Shown: positions 25,326 through 32,940, counted from the first letter of the stretch. The stretch is DNA of 32,940 nucleotides from a virus (IMGVR_UViG_3300043773_002058:1-32940); one strand, 5' to 3'. Notes: generated from the sequence alone by a model not told the origin. Numbers and translations: made by a program.

Positions 25326-26820
25326 TACTTCGGTCGTCCGCTTGGGATTGCAACCAGGTGCAACAATGCAACGTGGGGGCAAAACTTTTGTCCTCAATGA
25401 ACACCATCGATGGACGCTTCCGAAGCAAAAAGCTGCTACACAAAACAAGCCGCGATCGATGGAAACCGATACGGCCAAGGAGCCCAAGCAGCCACCCCCG
25501 CAACAACCAACCGCAAAGGCTGGATCGCAACAGGCTCCACAAGCCAAATCTCAAGCACCCGAAGCCCAACCGGGATCTTCTCCACAATTCGACAAAGCGA
25601 CTGGACGTAAGCTACCAGGATCTTCTGCTGCCCAATCTCCAACGAGTCAACCAGCAGCCGAAAAGCCGACCACGCCAAAACAACCGACCGATCGGCCACA
25701 AGCCCCACAAGGTTCACCTAGTCCTCAACCGCAAGCTAAACAACCGTCCAATCAACAACCAGCCAGCCAGCCAAAGCAGCCTCAATCCGACCAAGGTGAC
25801 GACCAAGACGATGATGAACCAATTGGGCCGCCGATCGATGCAAAAGCCGATGCGGATTTCAACCATGATGGGATCACCGATCAAGCGCGAGTCGGAGTAC
25901 CGGCCAATTTGGTACCCCCCCCGCCTGGCATCCCTCGAATCAAATCGTTGACCAAGAAGCAAGCCAAGATCCAAGAGGATTTTTGCAAGTGGGTCGAAAA
26001 TGATCCAGACCAGGCGGTAAATCAAGCTCTTGCACTCATCACAAACGAGGCTCATTCAAAGGGTAGGCCACCTACCTTTGAAACCGATCAGATGAAAGTT
26101 TTGAATAAGAATTGGGACAGCGATGAACTGTCTCAAAATCTAAGCCAAAGATCAGCAAATAGAGCCAAGTACAATACTGCCCTGCATCAAGCAGCCAATG
26201 CGCTCTGCAAGAAAGCGTTTGTTGAATACGTTAAAACACTCAAGCCCGGAGATGAAATTCTGGTTACTGTAGGTGGGTGTGGAGCCGGGAAGGGGTATTC
26301 GTTGGCAAAAGATAAAGACGGAAAACCATTCGTTCCAGAGGCTCAAGAGTTGATGAGACGCGCGGCAGTTGTTTGGGATTCCGCAGGGGATCAGAACGCG
26401 ACAGAGAACACCTGGTTACGAGACGTTGCCAATAACCATGGGCTGAAATTGTCGTTCCTGTTCGTCCACAACGACCCATACAAAAGTTGGGCAGGTGAAA
26501 TGGGCGCCGTCAATCGAGCAATGAAGCCTGACAACGGTCGCATGGTAGATGCGAAAGTGTTTGTTGATTCCTATGTCATCGGAGCACAAAACCATGCCAA
26601 TTTTCTTGCACAACACTCTCACGACGCAAACATTTCATCTGTGATTGTCGATTGCAGTTCCGGAAAGCCTGTAAAAACCGATCGTATGCCGGAAACCGCG
26701 CTTGAGTTAGACTCGAAGCAACTTGAAAAGCATTGCATTCAGACTATCCAGCAAAGGAATGATGTGCCTGATTACATCCGTCAGGCGGCACTCCAAGGGC
26801 AAAAAATTTGGAGCAGATAA
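25297..26820 (+). CDS. Zeta-like P-loop kinase with long Pro/Gln-rich linker
   Basis: A 507-residue protein. I prefer ATG 25297 because GGAG lies 6 bases upstream; ATG 25285 lacks a usable site. A short N-terminal module ('MQRGGKTFVLNEHHRW') is followed by about 130 residues rich in Pro, Gln, Ala and Ser. An EF-hand-type loop 'DADFNHDGITD' starts at residue 185, and a C-terminal kinase-like domain covers about 220-507. The latter has P-loop 'GGCGAGKG' (326-333, K332), 'VVWDSAGD' (D361) and 'NRAMKPDNGRMVD' (R407, R415). These match the order of motifs in zeta toxins, which phosphorylate UDP-activated sugars. No epsilon-type antitoxin is recognisable nearby. I infer a virion-carried or host-directed enzyme; a nucleotide kinase is the alternative. 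Confidence 0.65.
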   Translation: MNHPNRRLTDTSVVRLGLQPGATMQRGGKTFVLNEHHRWTLPKQKAATQNKPRSMETDTAKEPKQPPPQQPTAKAGSQQAPQAKSQAPEAQPGSSPQFDKATGRKLPGSSAAQSPTSQPAAEKPTTPKQPTDRPQAPQGSPSPQPQAKQPSNQQPASQPKQPQSDQGDDQDDDEPIGPPIDAKADADFNHDGITDQARVGVPANLVPPPPGIPRIKSLTKKQAKIQEDFCKWVENDPDQAVNQALALITNEAHSKGRPPTFETDQMKVLNKNWDSDELSQNLSQRSANRAKYNTALHQAANALCKKAFVEYVKTLKPGDEILVTVGGCGAGKGYSLAKDKDGKPFVPEAQELMRRAAVVWDSAGDQNATENTWLRDVANNHGLKLSFLFVHNDPYKSWAGEMGAVNRAMKPDNGRMVDAKVFVDSYVIGAQNHANFLAQHSHDANISSVIVDCSSGKPVKTDRMPETALELDSKQLEKHCIQTIQQRNDVPDYIRQAALQGQKIWSR

Positions 26821-26822
26821 CG

Positions 26823-26840
26823 ACTACCTTTTGTAGTTTT
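26823..26840 (+). terminator. Weak hairpin followed by T-run
   Basis: ACTAC and GTAGT are separated by 5 bases and followed by TTT, just after the kinase stop. The stem is only 5 bp, so at most this is a partial terminator in the 66-base gap before the next gene. Confidence 0.25.
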
Positions 26841-26886
26841 ACTGCCATAATAGATAGAACGCCAACAATCAAATTCGGAGGCCAAT

Positions 26887-27129
26887 ATGAACGACCCGAC
26901 TAGCCTAAAAAACGAAGGCCATCCAGCGTCAAGTGAATGGAGCCCGGAGGACATTGCGGCCTTCATCAAGGCCGAGGATGAACGCGACAAGGATCACGAG
27001 GATTTAGGAAAACTAGCTCGTGAAAATGGATTCGGTTGCCCAGCGGATTCGGAGGCCCCTGACAAATCGAAGCCAAAAGACGACACCGAGGATTCGGACG
27101 ACTCCGACGATTCATCCGATGATAAGTAG
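26887..27129 (+). CDS. Small acidic protein with Asp/Ser tail
   Basis: An 80-residue protein with a strong GGAGG 6 bases before ATG 26887. The N-terminal half contains a predicted helix ('SPEDIAAFIKAEDERDKDHEDLGKLA'). The C-terminal 25 residues are Asp/Ser/Lys-rich and end in DDSDDSSDDK. Highly acidic tails occur in DNA-mimic inhibitors, in head proteins that contact basic partners, and in disordered linkers; the sequence does not decide between them. It follows the 66-base gap after the kinase gene and overlaps the gpF-like gene by 11 bases, so it belongs to the head-gene operon. Confidence 0.6.
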   Translation: MNDPTSLKNEGHPASSEWSPEDIAAFIKAEDERDKDHEDLGKLARENGFGCPADSEAPDKSKPKDDTEDSDDSDDSSDDK

Positions 27130-28201
27130 TTTCGATCCATCGACCGGTCATGTTCTCATGGCACTTGGTCGGAACGGTAAACGGGACAATCGGCTGAAAG
27201 AACTCGACAAGCTGATTTCCATGGCTCTGATAGGTGCTGAGTCAGCTTCATTTGTTCAGCGCAGGCGAATTCTCAATCTTGTGTCAGGTAAATGGCAACG
27301 CTCGATGCCGGAAGTCCTACAGGCATTGCATGTGCCTATGAGCCGCTTGCGAGAATTACTTGCCAAGAGATTTATGCAAACGTACATGGTTGCATTTCTT
27401 GGTGGAATGCGGCATGTTGAATCCAAGCTCCCTAGATGGCTGCTGGTTGAGCTTGTAAAAATCGCTCGTGAGGACAACAGCGTACCGCCTTGGGACCCTC
27501 GACTTCCGAAGCATGGGGCCGATGGGGGGGACTCTGTTCGATTCTGGATTCTCGAAGAAGCGGCAAAGCGTCTTGCCAGCCGATCGATTCTGACGCGATC
27601 GCAATGGGACGCATTGGAAAAGACAGCGAGAGAACGAGCTTTCTTCGTGACGGCTCCAATTTCAAGCGATGTGATTGAATCTATTCGCGATGTAATGCTC
27701 GAAGATTTGCAGGATGGGACAAGTTATCAAGGTTTCCGAAAGAAGATCGAGGAACGGTTAGAGAAAAGCCCGATTGGGTATGGCCAGCTTGAAACCGTCT
27801 ACCGAACCAATATGCAGGCAGCTTTTCGAGACGGCCGCGAGACTCTGTTACGCAATCCTATCTTCGATTCGGCTTTCCCGTATCAAGCCTATGTTGCCAT
27901 TCACGACGCTAGAGCCAGGCACGATCACCTACGATTGGAAAAGCTAGGGCTCAACGGTACCAACGTATTCCGACGCGATGATCCTGTTTGGGACTATTTC
28001 ACGCCCCCATGGGACTACAATTGCCGATGCGGTGTGAACGTGTTGACAATCGAGGATGCAGCAAGAGCCGGTGTTGAGGAAGCAAGGAATTGGTTGAGAG
28101 ACGGTCAGCCGCCGCTGAATCCTCAACATCGATTGAACGAAGTGTTGCGATCCGTCACCCCAAACCCCAACTTTGGATCGAGGGGCTTAGTTTATGCCTG
28201 A
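27119..28201 (+). CDS. Minor head protein (Mu gpF-like/SPP1 gp7 family)
   Basis: A 360-residue protein. I chose ATG 27119, which overlaps the previous stop, over ATG 27020, which would begin in a basic frame shadow. The C-terminal half has the MuF pattern: 'YGQLETVYRTNMQAAFRDGR', 'HDARARHDHLRLEKLGL' (H262, D263), 'DDPVWDYFTPPWDYNCRCGV' with C302 and C304, then a helical tail. gpF-type proteins sit at the portal vertex, and some family members carry fused toxin domains. None is seen here; the kinase gene upstream may fill that role in trans. It lies two genes after the kinase and about 2 kb after the end of the portal fusion gene. Confidence 0.85.
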   Translation: MISSFDPSTGHVLMALGRNGKRDNRLKELDKLISMALIGAESASFVQRRRILNLVSGKWQRSMPEVLQALHVPMSRLRELLAKRFMQTYMVAFLGGMRHVESKLPRWLLVELVKIAREDNSVPPWDPRLPKHGADGGDSVRFWILEEAAKRLASRSILTRSQWDALEKTARERAFFVTAPISSDVIESIRDVMLEDLQDGTSYQGFRKKIEERLEKSPIGYGQLETVYRTNMQAAFRDGRETLLRNPIFDSAFPYQAYVAIHDARARHDHLRLEKLGLNGTNVFRRDDPVWDYFTPPWDYNCRCGVNVLTIEDAARAGVEEARNWLRDGQPPLNPQHRLNEVLRSVTPNPNFGSRGLVYA

Positions 28202-29696
28202 CTCCGAGAGACGATTCATTCTCCGAGAATCAAAGGTCAATGACGGCAAGCAGAAAGAATTTCCGATCCTTACCACAGTCGGGAAAAGCAAGCTGAATGA
28301 AGTGCGATTGACTCGTGACGGATACCACACCGTAAAGGTATGTCTGCAAAATGAAATCGCGAAAAAAATCTGGTCTAAGGACTTCGATGAATCCGAAGGT
28401 CTGGAACTGATTGTTCGAGACACGAGCCGTGGAGAGGATGACGAATTTGAGCTCCGAGTCTGGCCATTGGTTCCCTATCGCCTTGAAAGGATCGATCGAC
28501 AGGTTCAGCTAGCTACTTTTCGCGTAGCGGTTATGCCATTCCCCTACTACAACCGATTGTGGTGGGATTCGTTCGATCACGTTGAATCGACCCAAGAACA
28601 AACCGGAGGGGCCAGTAACAGTCAGGTACTACCCTATGTCACAGAGCAATCGTATTTTGGGGAAGTCACTTCTCAGTTATTTGGATACTTGCATGAGGAC
28701 ATACCAAACACTATCAAGCAAGCCGCCATGGTTGGAGCACACTATTTCCAACGCGCCGAAACCCCGCTGAATTGGTTTCGATCGCTTGCTGCCCTGACCG
28801 GTACGCATTTCTGGTTGTCGCTCCCGCTTGAGGGAATCCAACTTTGCCTTGCAGGTGAGGATCAGGACCTAGAGACAGACCTACCAGACGACAAATACTT
28901 GGTCGAAATGTCGGAACGAATCGATAAGCAATGGGCGATCCCAGCTTTGCGATACCACTATTATCGAACAGCTATTGGACAATCCACATACCTATGGCAA
29001 CCACAGCTTTACATCGACCCACCAAACCTGATTCAAGAGCCCCAATGGTATCAGCCTGAATCGATTCCAGATGGGGGGCTGTACCGACCGCTAGATCACT
29101 ACTCGACACTCGTTTTGCCATCCCTGCAAGTTACTGACAACACATCAGGAATGGGGCAGGCTTATGCAAACGAGCTAGCTACCCAATGGGAGCGTTGCGT
29201 AAAAGCCACTGAACGAACTCTCAAAGGATGGTTTCGCGCAACGACTCGAAGCGATTGGATGCGATACGGGGGCTATCATCCGGTGCCGCTTGGATCGGAA
29301 GTCACCCAGGTTCTATATCGGGCAAATGAAACGCTCGTGGATTTCCGTGGAAAGAATCCACCGGTATGGCCAAAGCCACCCGCAACCAGTCTGCCGACGG
29401 TCGCTTTCTGCAAGATGACCATAAACCAAAAGATTGCAGCAAGCGGTTCGCAACCCGTTCGGTATGTTGGCACGATCGGTCCGCCTCATTCGGGGCCTTG
29501 GTCGCCAAGCGTGGCTGCTAATGCGCTTGGCAGTCCATCGTCAGGATTGCTGTACGCTCCAACTACAGTTTCATCGGTGATCGCCGAAGATTCACTTGGA
29601 CTGTTCCCTTGGGTTGATGTAGGTGACACAGTGTTGATTACTTACGATGGATCACGAGGGGTAATCATCAACACTACGATTGCAGCCGATTTGTGA
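28194..29696 (+). CDS. Large hypothetical virion protein
   Basis: A 500-residue protein overlapping the gpF-like gene by 8 bases. The first 130 residues are beta-rich and polar ('EVRLTRDGYHTVKVCLQNE', 'LELIVRDTSRGEDDEFELRVWPL'). The middle is rich in Trp, Tyr and Phe with helical stretches ('NTIKQAAMVGAHYFQRAETPLNWFRSLAALTGTHFW'). The last 100 residues end in 'VDVGDTVLITYDGSRGVII', like a small beta-barrel. I recognise no family. The many aromatic residues and the lack of enzymatic motifs suggest a tail, hub or baseplate protein. It ends in TGATG shared with the next gene. Confidence 0.55.
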   Translation: MPDSERRFILRESKVNDGKQKEFPILTTVGKSKLNEVRLTRDGYHTVKVCLQNEIAKKIWSKDFDESEGLELIVRDTSRGEDDEFELRVWPLVPYRLERIDRQVQLATFRVAVMPFPYYNRLWWDSFDHVESTQEQTGGASNSQVLPYVTEQSYFGEVTSQLFGYLHEDIPNTIKQAAMVGAHYFQRAETPLNWFRSLAALTGTHFWLSLPLEGIQLCLAGEDQDLETDLPDDKYLVEMSERIDKQWAIPALRYHYYRTAIGQSTYLWQPQLYIDPPNLIQEPQWYQPESIPDGGLYRPLDHYSTLVLPSLQVTDNTSGMGQAYANELATQWERCVKATERTLKGWFRATTRSDWMRYGGYHPVPLGSEVTQVLYRANETLVDFRGKNPPVWPKPPATSLPTVAFCKMTINQKIAASGSQPVRYVGTIGPPHSGPWSPSVAANALGSPSSGLLYAPTTVSSVIAEDSLGLFPWVDVGDTVLITYDGSRGVIINTTIAADL

Positions 29697-31522
29697 TGAA
29701 GCGACGAATAGTTGGCAAATACTATTTGCGACGAACAACGCTTGGTGCCATGCCGTTTTCTTTGCCGAATATGCCAGCAGGAAAAACGCTTGAGGATGTT
29801 TACAGCGGAACTGGATTTTTAGGTAGCGGTCTACAGGGGATTTTCAACTATCCAAACCCGCACCCGAACTTTCCAGGGCCTCCGAAAACCTACCAATCGT
29901 ACTGGCCAACAAACGGCTTACCCGAAATTTATCTTTTGGTGCTTAACGTAAACGGTAATTCTGTCGGTCCACAAACCAGGGTTGTAACAGGACGATTTTC
30001 ACTGGCCGGGGGATACACCCTCAGCACTATACCAGCACTTTTTTACAACCCAATAAGAGGTTTTTTGGGAAATTCCGGCGTATTCACATATCGAGATTGG
30101 CAATTCCGATGCGAGGGTACTCGATTACCATTATCGCCAGGCATAGACGATACTGATTCGCCAACCATGGTGTTAGGCAGTCAGTATTTCTTGAGACGCT
30201 GGACGATCACTACCACCGATCGGTGGACCGATGGCCAGATTATTTGGGAAAATGTAACCACTGAGAAGCATTACCAATTTTTACGCACAGCCACTTTCCC
30301 GCCACACATCGCATTTAATATGCAATGGACCACCGCCGACGGTTTAGAACACTCGATCGTCGAAGCGACAAGACGCACGATTGTCTTGAGGCACTTTGTA
30401 ATGGCTTCGCAGGAACGGCAATACACGGTGGGCGCAAGCGGCATGAAACGTCCATTGCTGCAAAACGAATCAAGCAATGGATGGAAATTTGCAATCAACG
30501 AGGACATAAATCAAAAGGCTTGGAATTTCGGCCAGGTGTCCTACCCAACGATCAGTTACAACAACTTCGGCCCTCGATGGCTACCTGACTTCTTTAGCGA
30601 TGTTGATTCGGCGGATAGTGAACAACTCGCGACGCTTATCCCGGTAGGATTGCATGGCACTTTCAACAACCTAGTAGGTTCTAGCCTAGCAGCGCAGCAA
30701 AGTTGCTTGCAACGAGTCGTAAACAGGCATCTTTTACGGTACCAGATCAACCCTCAGTATCAAGCGTTCACCCCACGGTGGGTTGGGTATGACATACCAG
30801 CACCCACGACTTACTACACTCACCCCGACACGACGATCGACTACAAACTTTCCGACCCTAACACCAACGCACAATGGCTAAACGATCAATTGACAGAGCA
30901 ACCGTTTCACCCCGGTCAGTTCGTTGCATTGAATGATTCGACCGCTGTTTTTGCCCCTACAAAGCCCATAACAACCAAAACGACTACCTTCGAAGTCGAG
31001 CATGATGTTACGCGAACGATTGCATGGAATTCATCGCTACCAGTTTCGATAGCTCCACTCGGAAATGCTCACACTTGGCGGATCGCCAACTCGACCCTTG
31101 ACGGCCAGCCGGTGCAATTTGCCGCTGTTGTTAGTAACTGGCTTGGACCTATGGGTTATGCAGGCGGTACCAATCCGCCAGCCGGAACAATGGTAGAAGC
31201 AGCAGGATTCAATACCAAGCCAACCGGCCAGGCACAAACCTACACGAGTATCAACGGCCAGCCGGTACCAATGACTTTAAGCGGCTCGGATTCCGACTCA
31301 AGCAAGGCGATGTTTATCATCGAAACATTGCCTATGTATCCTGACTTCCCTGTATCGAACGATGAAACCCTTCTGAGTCAAGTCGCATTGCCTAACAACC
31401 AATACTCCAATCAGGTTACTTGGTATCCACCCCAGGGTTGGCATGGCACAACAAACTTCACCTATCGAGTTTTTGACGGCTTTTCGTTCTCAGATCCAAT
31501 CGTCGTAACGCTTATCGCCTAG
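29696..31522 (+). CDS. Large virion protein with C-terminal cadherin-like (Big_9-type) domain
   Basis: A 608-residue protein; ATG 29696 overlaps the previous TGA, and an in-frame GTG lies one codon earlier. The first 430 residues are Tyr/Trp/Asn-rich, beta-like and unassigned. The last 110 residues fit the tandem-95/cadherin-like pattern: 'INGQPVPMTLSGSDSDSSKAM', then 'TWYPPQGWHGTTNFTYRVFDG' and a final 'DPIVVTLIA'. Such domains are often found in bacterial surface adhesins and calcium-binding proteins. I infer a tail-tip or fibre protein that contacts the host surface. Its 3' end overlaps the convergent gene on the other strand by 33 bases. Confidence 0.65.
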   Translation: MKRRIVGKYYLRRTTLGAMPFSLPNMPAGKTLEDVYSGTGFLGSGLQGIFNYPNPHPNFPGPPKTYQSYWPTNGLPEIYLLVLNVNGNSVGPQTRVVTGRFSLAGGYTLSTIPALFYNPIRGFLGNSGVFTYRDWQFRCEGTRLPLSPGIDDTDSPTMVLGSQYFLRRWTITTTDRWTDGQIIWENVTTEKHYQFLRTATFPPHIAFNMQWTTADGLEHSIVEATRRTIVLRHFVMASQERQYTVGASGMKRPLLQNESSNGWKFAINEDINQKAWNFGQVSYPTISYNNFGPRWLPDFFSDVDSADSEQLATLIPVGLHGTFNNLVGSSLAAQQSCLQRVVNRHLLRYQINPQYQAFTPRWVGYDIPAPTTYYTHPDTTIDYKLSDPNTNAQWLNDQLTEQPFHPGQFVALNDSTAVFAPTKPITTKTTTFEVEHDVTRTIAWNSSLPVSIAPLGNAHTWRIANSTLDGQPVQFAAVVSNWLGPMGYAGGTNPPAGTMVEAAGFNTKPTGQAQTYTSINGQPVPMTLSGSDSDSSKAMFIIETLPMYPDFPVSNDETLLSQVALPNNQYSNQVTWYPPQGWHGTTNFTYRVFDGFSFSDPIVVTLIA

Positions 31523-31687
31523 TCCGTTTTTTTCTATAGGAACCTCAAACAACAGGTGATCGCCTTGCTGACGCATCACGCTAAGGGGATACGCCTTGCA
31601 AATTGCTTCGCCAACCACAGCAAGAGCCTTCATGCCAACTGGCATTCGAATCTCTAGCAACACTTCAGTCTTTACTCCGTGGCTCAT
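31490..31687 (-). CDS. Small hypothetical protein, last gene of the reverse operon
   Basis: A 65-residue protein read on the - strand from ATG 31687-31685, which overlaps the stop of the preceding gene (TAATG), to TGA 31492-31490. A longer in-frame start at 31765 is less likely because it would overlap that gene by 79 bases. The sequence is a mix of strands and helix ('TEVLLEIRMPVGMKALAVVGEAICKAYPL', 'GDHLLFEVPIEKN'). I recognise no family. Its end overlaps the convergent virion gene by 33 bases. Confidence 0.5.
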   Translation of the reverse strand: MSHGVKTEVLLEIRMPVGMKALAVVGEAICKAYPLSVMRQQGDHLLFEVPIEKNGLGDKRYDDWI

Positions 31688-32103
31688 TATGATTCCAGCC
31701 TGTGCAACGAGTCGCCGCGAAGATTGAACGGAAGCACCGCACCTTTCGGAAGCACCCAGATCCACCGCATATCGGCAACGTCAACAATCTTTGACTTCGG
31801 GGGGAACACTTCGACGGCGATCCTCTCGGGCCAAAAGTGATCCTTGATTGCCTGGAGATCGTCCCAGGTGACCGGCTTATCAAACCCTCGCTGGCAAGCT
31901 TGATGCGGGGTCTTAGCTCTGGTGTGCTTGACGGCCACTCGAAGCGTTCCGGCCCATGGCGTCCCATCGCAGCCGGGAGTCTTGTTGTTCCAGACCTGGA
32001 CCACGACGCCATTTTGCCGATCGGCGTAGGCCATGGTTGGCGGATTAGGCCCTGGTGGAGACTCATTGCTCGGTATCAACTTCAAAAGTTTGGGATTGAT
32101 CAT
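31687..32103 (-). CDS. DUF7694-like hypothetical protein
   Basis: A 138-residue protein on the - strand with GGAAGGA 10 bases before its ATG at 32103. The C-terminal part reads 'WDDLQAIKDHFWPERIAVEVFPPKSKIVDVADMRWIWVLPKG'-like in segments: 'LQAIKDHFWPERIAVEVFPP' and 'VDVADMRWIWVLPKGAVL'. This resembles the DUF7694 domain found in many phage and prophage proteins of unknown function; I recall the pattern and could not check it. It is the third gene of the reverse operon, 5 bases after the regulator gene. Confidence 0.65.
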   Translation of the reverse strand: MINPKLLKLIPSNESPPGPNPPTMAYADRQNGVVVQVWNNKTPGCDGTPWAGTLRVAVKHTRAKTPHQACQRGFDKPVTWDDLQAIKDHFWPERIAVEVFPPKSKIVDVADMRWIWVLPKGAVLPFNLRGDSLHRLES

Positions 32104-32108
32104 GGCTT

Positions 32109-32366
32109 TTATCCTTCCGTTCGCTTATTGAGCCTTGCCCAACACAATAAATCGTTCGTCGCACAGTACGGATCGAATCCAAAAAACGACTCGTATTTCC
32201 GCAGAAGCTCAATTGAAGGCAAGCTATGCCCGTTCTCCAGATTGCTAAGATGAACAACCGAAACGCCGAGCTGCTCCGAAAGCTTGGCTTGTGTCATGTC
32301 CGTATTGACCCTCATTTCCTTGAGTTGTTTCGCTAACATCGTCCGGAATTTGTGCATGTCGCTCAT
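32109..32366 (-). CDS. XRE-family transcriptional regulator
   Basis: An 85-residue protein on the - strand. Residues about 8-65 form a Cro/CI-type helix-turn-helix: 'MTQAKLSEQLGVSVVHLSNL' with a following 'ENGHSLPSIELLRKY'. The C-terminus has a short extra segment ('FGFDPYCATNDLLCWA'). ATG 32366 overlaps the upstream gene's stop by ATGA; a second Met (residue 4) is possible. XRE proteins of this size control lysogeny or early phage operons, or act as antitoxins. No adjacent toxin is recognisable. No operator could be located because the gene has no intergenic region before it. Confidence 0.8.
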   Translation of the reverse strand: MSDMHKFRTMLAKQLKEMRVNTDMTQAKLSEQLGVSVVHLSNLENGHSLPSIELLRKYESFFGFDPYCATNDLLCWARLNKRTEG

Positions 32367-32926
32367 TTTGGAACCTTTATGCGTGCCTCTTCGTAATGCT
32401 CATAAGATTGCAAGCCGTCTTCCAGAAGACAAACATAGCGGCGACTAAACTTGTCGATTTCTTCAATCGAAACCAACGTGCGAATTACCCATTCGCAATC
32501 AGGATCCGTAATTGAGCCCGCAGTGACCTCAATCTGTTTGCCAATATCTTCATGGGTAACAGGACAGTATTGCATACGTGGCCCGTGTGCTTTTACTGCG
32601 CATGGCTCACAACTTGGCATCCCGTCAGGAATGCAAATCACAGCACAACCGCAGTGCATGCATTGAGACAAATCGAACCCTGATCTGTCCAGTAATTCAT
32701 CGAGACTCTTGGCATAATTTGCGGTAGACTCGAGCAGTTGCTGCGAAAGGCTTGCGCAATTTTTCAGCGCAACCTCTAGCGCCGCAACCGTTCGATCGCC
32801 AACCCTCTTGCGGACTTGCTCTAGCTCATCGCGACGGGGAACAACCTGCGTCCATCCGTTTGCTCCGAGCGGTAATTCCGCTGGCAAATCCACGCCGTAG
32901 ATCGGCCCTTTGTTTTGTAGGCTCAT
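32363..32926 (-). CDS. Zinc-ribbon hypothetical protein
   Basis: A 187-residue protein on the - strand; the ATG at 32926 has GGTGGAAG just upstream. Residues 30-85 are a helical, probably coiled segment ('VALKNCASLSQQLLESTANYAKSLDELLD'). A zinc-ribbon with C89xxC92 and C106xxC109 follows, with further Cys at 94 and 98. The last 60 residues are acidic and helical. I recognise no family. It heads the visible part of the reverse operon and overlaps the XRE gene by 4 bases, so it may work with that regulator. Confidence 0.6.
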   Translation of the reverse strand: MSLQNKGPIYGVDLPAELPLGANGWTQVVPRRDELEQVRKRVGDRTVAALEVALKNCASLSQQLLESTANYAKSLDELLDRSGFDLSQCMHCGCAVICIPDGMPSCEPCAVKAHGPRMQYCPVTHEDIGKQIEVTAGSITDPDCEWVIRTLVSIEEIDKFSRRYVCLLEDGLQSYEHYEEARIKVPK

Positions 32927-32940
32927 TCTTCCACCCTCAA

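Noticed and set aside
25358-25951. 197-residue + frame inside the kinase gene
   Set aside because: Arises from the repetitive Pro/Gln codons of the linker read in another frame.
26821-26886. Promoter before the acidic protein gene
   Set aside because: CATAAT at 26846 resembles a -10 box, but the only -35-like element (TTGTAG at 26831) is 9 bases away, far from the usual 17.
4328-31522. Contractile tail (sheath) module
   Set aside because: No gene with sheath, baseplate wedge or spike motifs was recognised after the tube candidate, so a myovirus-type tail is not supported.
1-32940. CRISPR array, tRNA or rRNA genes, insertion sequence ends
   Set aside because: No spaced direct repeats, cloverleaf-like sequence or transposase motif was seen; the window is almost fully coding.

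Overview
This window looks like the structural half of a tailed double-stranded DNA phage or prophage. Nearly every base is coding and all genes up to 31.5 kb lie on the + strand. They are packed head to tail with ATGA, TGATG or TAATG overlaps. The head genes mix families: a large terminase, a lambda D-like decoration protein and a lambda E-like capsid sit with Mu-like connector, morphogenesis, portal (gp29/DUF935-like) and gpF proteins. No tail-sheath gene is apparent, so a long non-contractile tail is the simpler reading. The host is uncertain. Moderate GC, many CGATCG/GATC words, and LamG and cadherin-like domains on virion proteins would fit a planctomycete-like bacterium, but this is inference. 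No lysis, integrase or replication gene was recognised.

Layout. 1-4.3 kb holds fibre or adhesin-type genes (two collagen-like proteins, a LamG-like protein and several unknowns), with a small-terminase candidate among them. 4.3-11.0 kb holds the large terminase, a double helix-turn-helix protein, a putative protease/scaffold, decoration protein, major capsid protein and head-tail connectors. 11.0-16.2 kb holds the tail genes: a zinc-ribbon protein, tube candidate, tape-measure candidate, a large tail protein, and a tail-chaperone pair apparently joined by -1 frameshifting at A AAA AAC (15899-15905). 16.2-28.2 kb holds a 2930-residue gene, two small acidic proteins, a zeta-like P-loop kinase and a gpF-like minor head protein. 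28.2-31.5 kb holds two large unknown virion proteins, the second ending in a cadherin-like domain. From 31.5 kb to the end, four genes on the - strand include an XRE repressor-like protein; they form a separate, probably early or regulatory, operon.

The most striking feature is the single uninterrupted reading frame at 16162-24954. It starts as a portal protein, passes through a Gly/Met/Pro/Gln repeat linker, and continues as a SAP-like segment, a ParB-like domain, an N6-adenine methyltransferase-like domain and a SNF2/DEAH helicase. The second part has the architecture of DarB-type antirestriction proteins, which phage P1 packages in its head. A portal fused to such a protein would place the enzyme at the DNA exit vertex of every particle. 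The zeta-like kinase downstream, with its long Pro/Gln-rich linker, may be a second virion-carried enzyme. No similarity search was possible, so all family assignments come from motifs and gene context.
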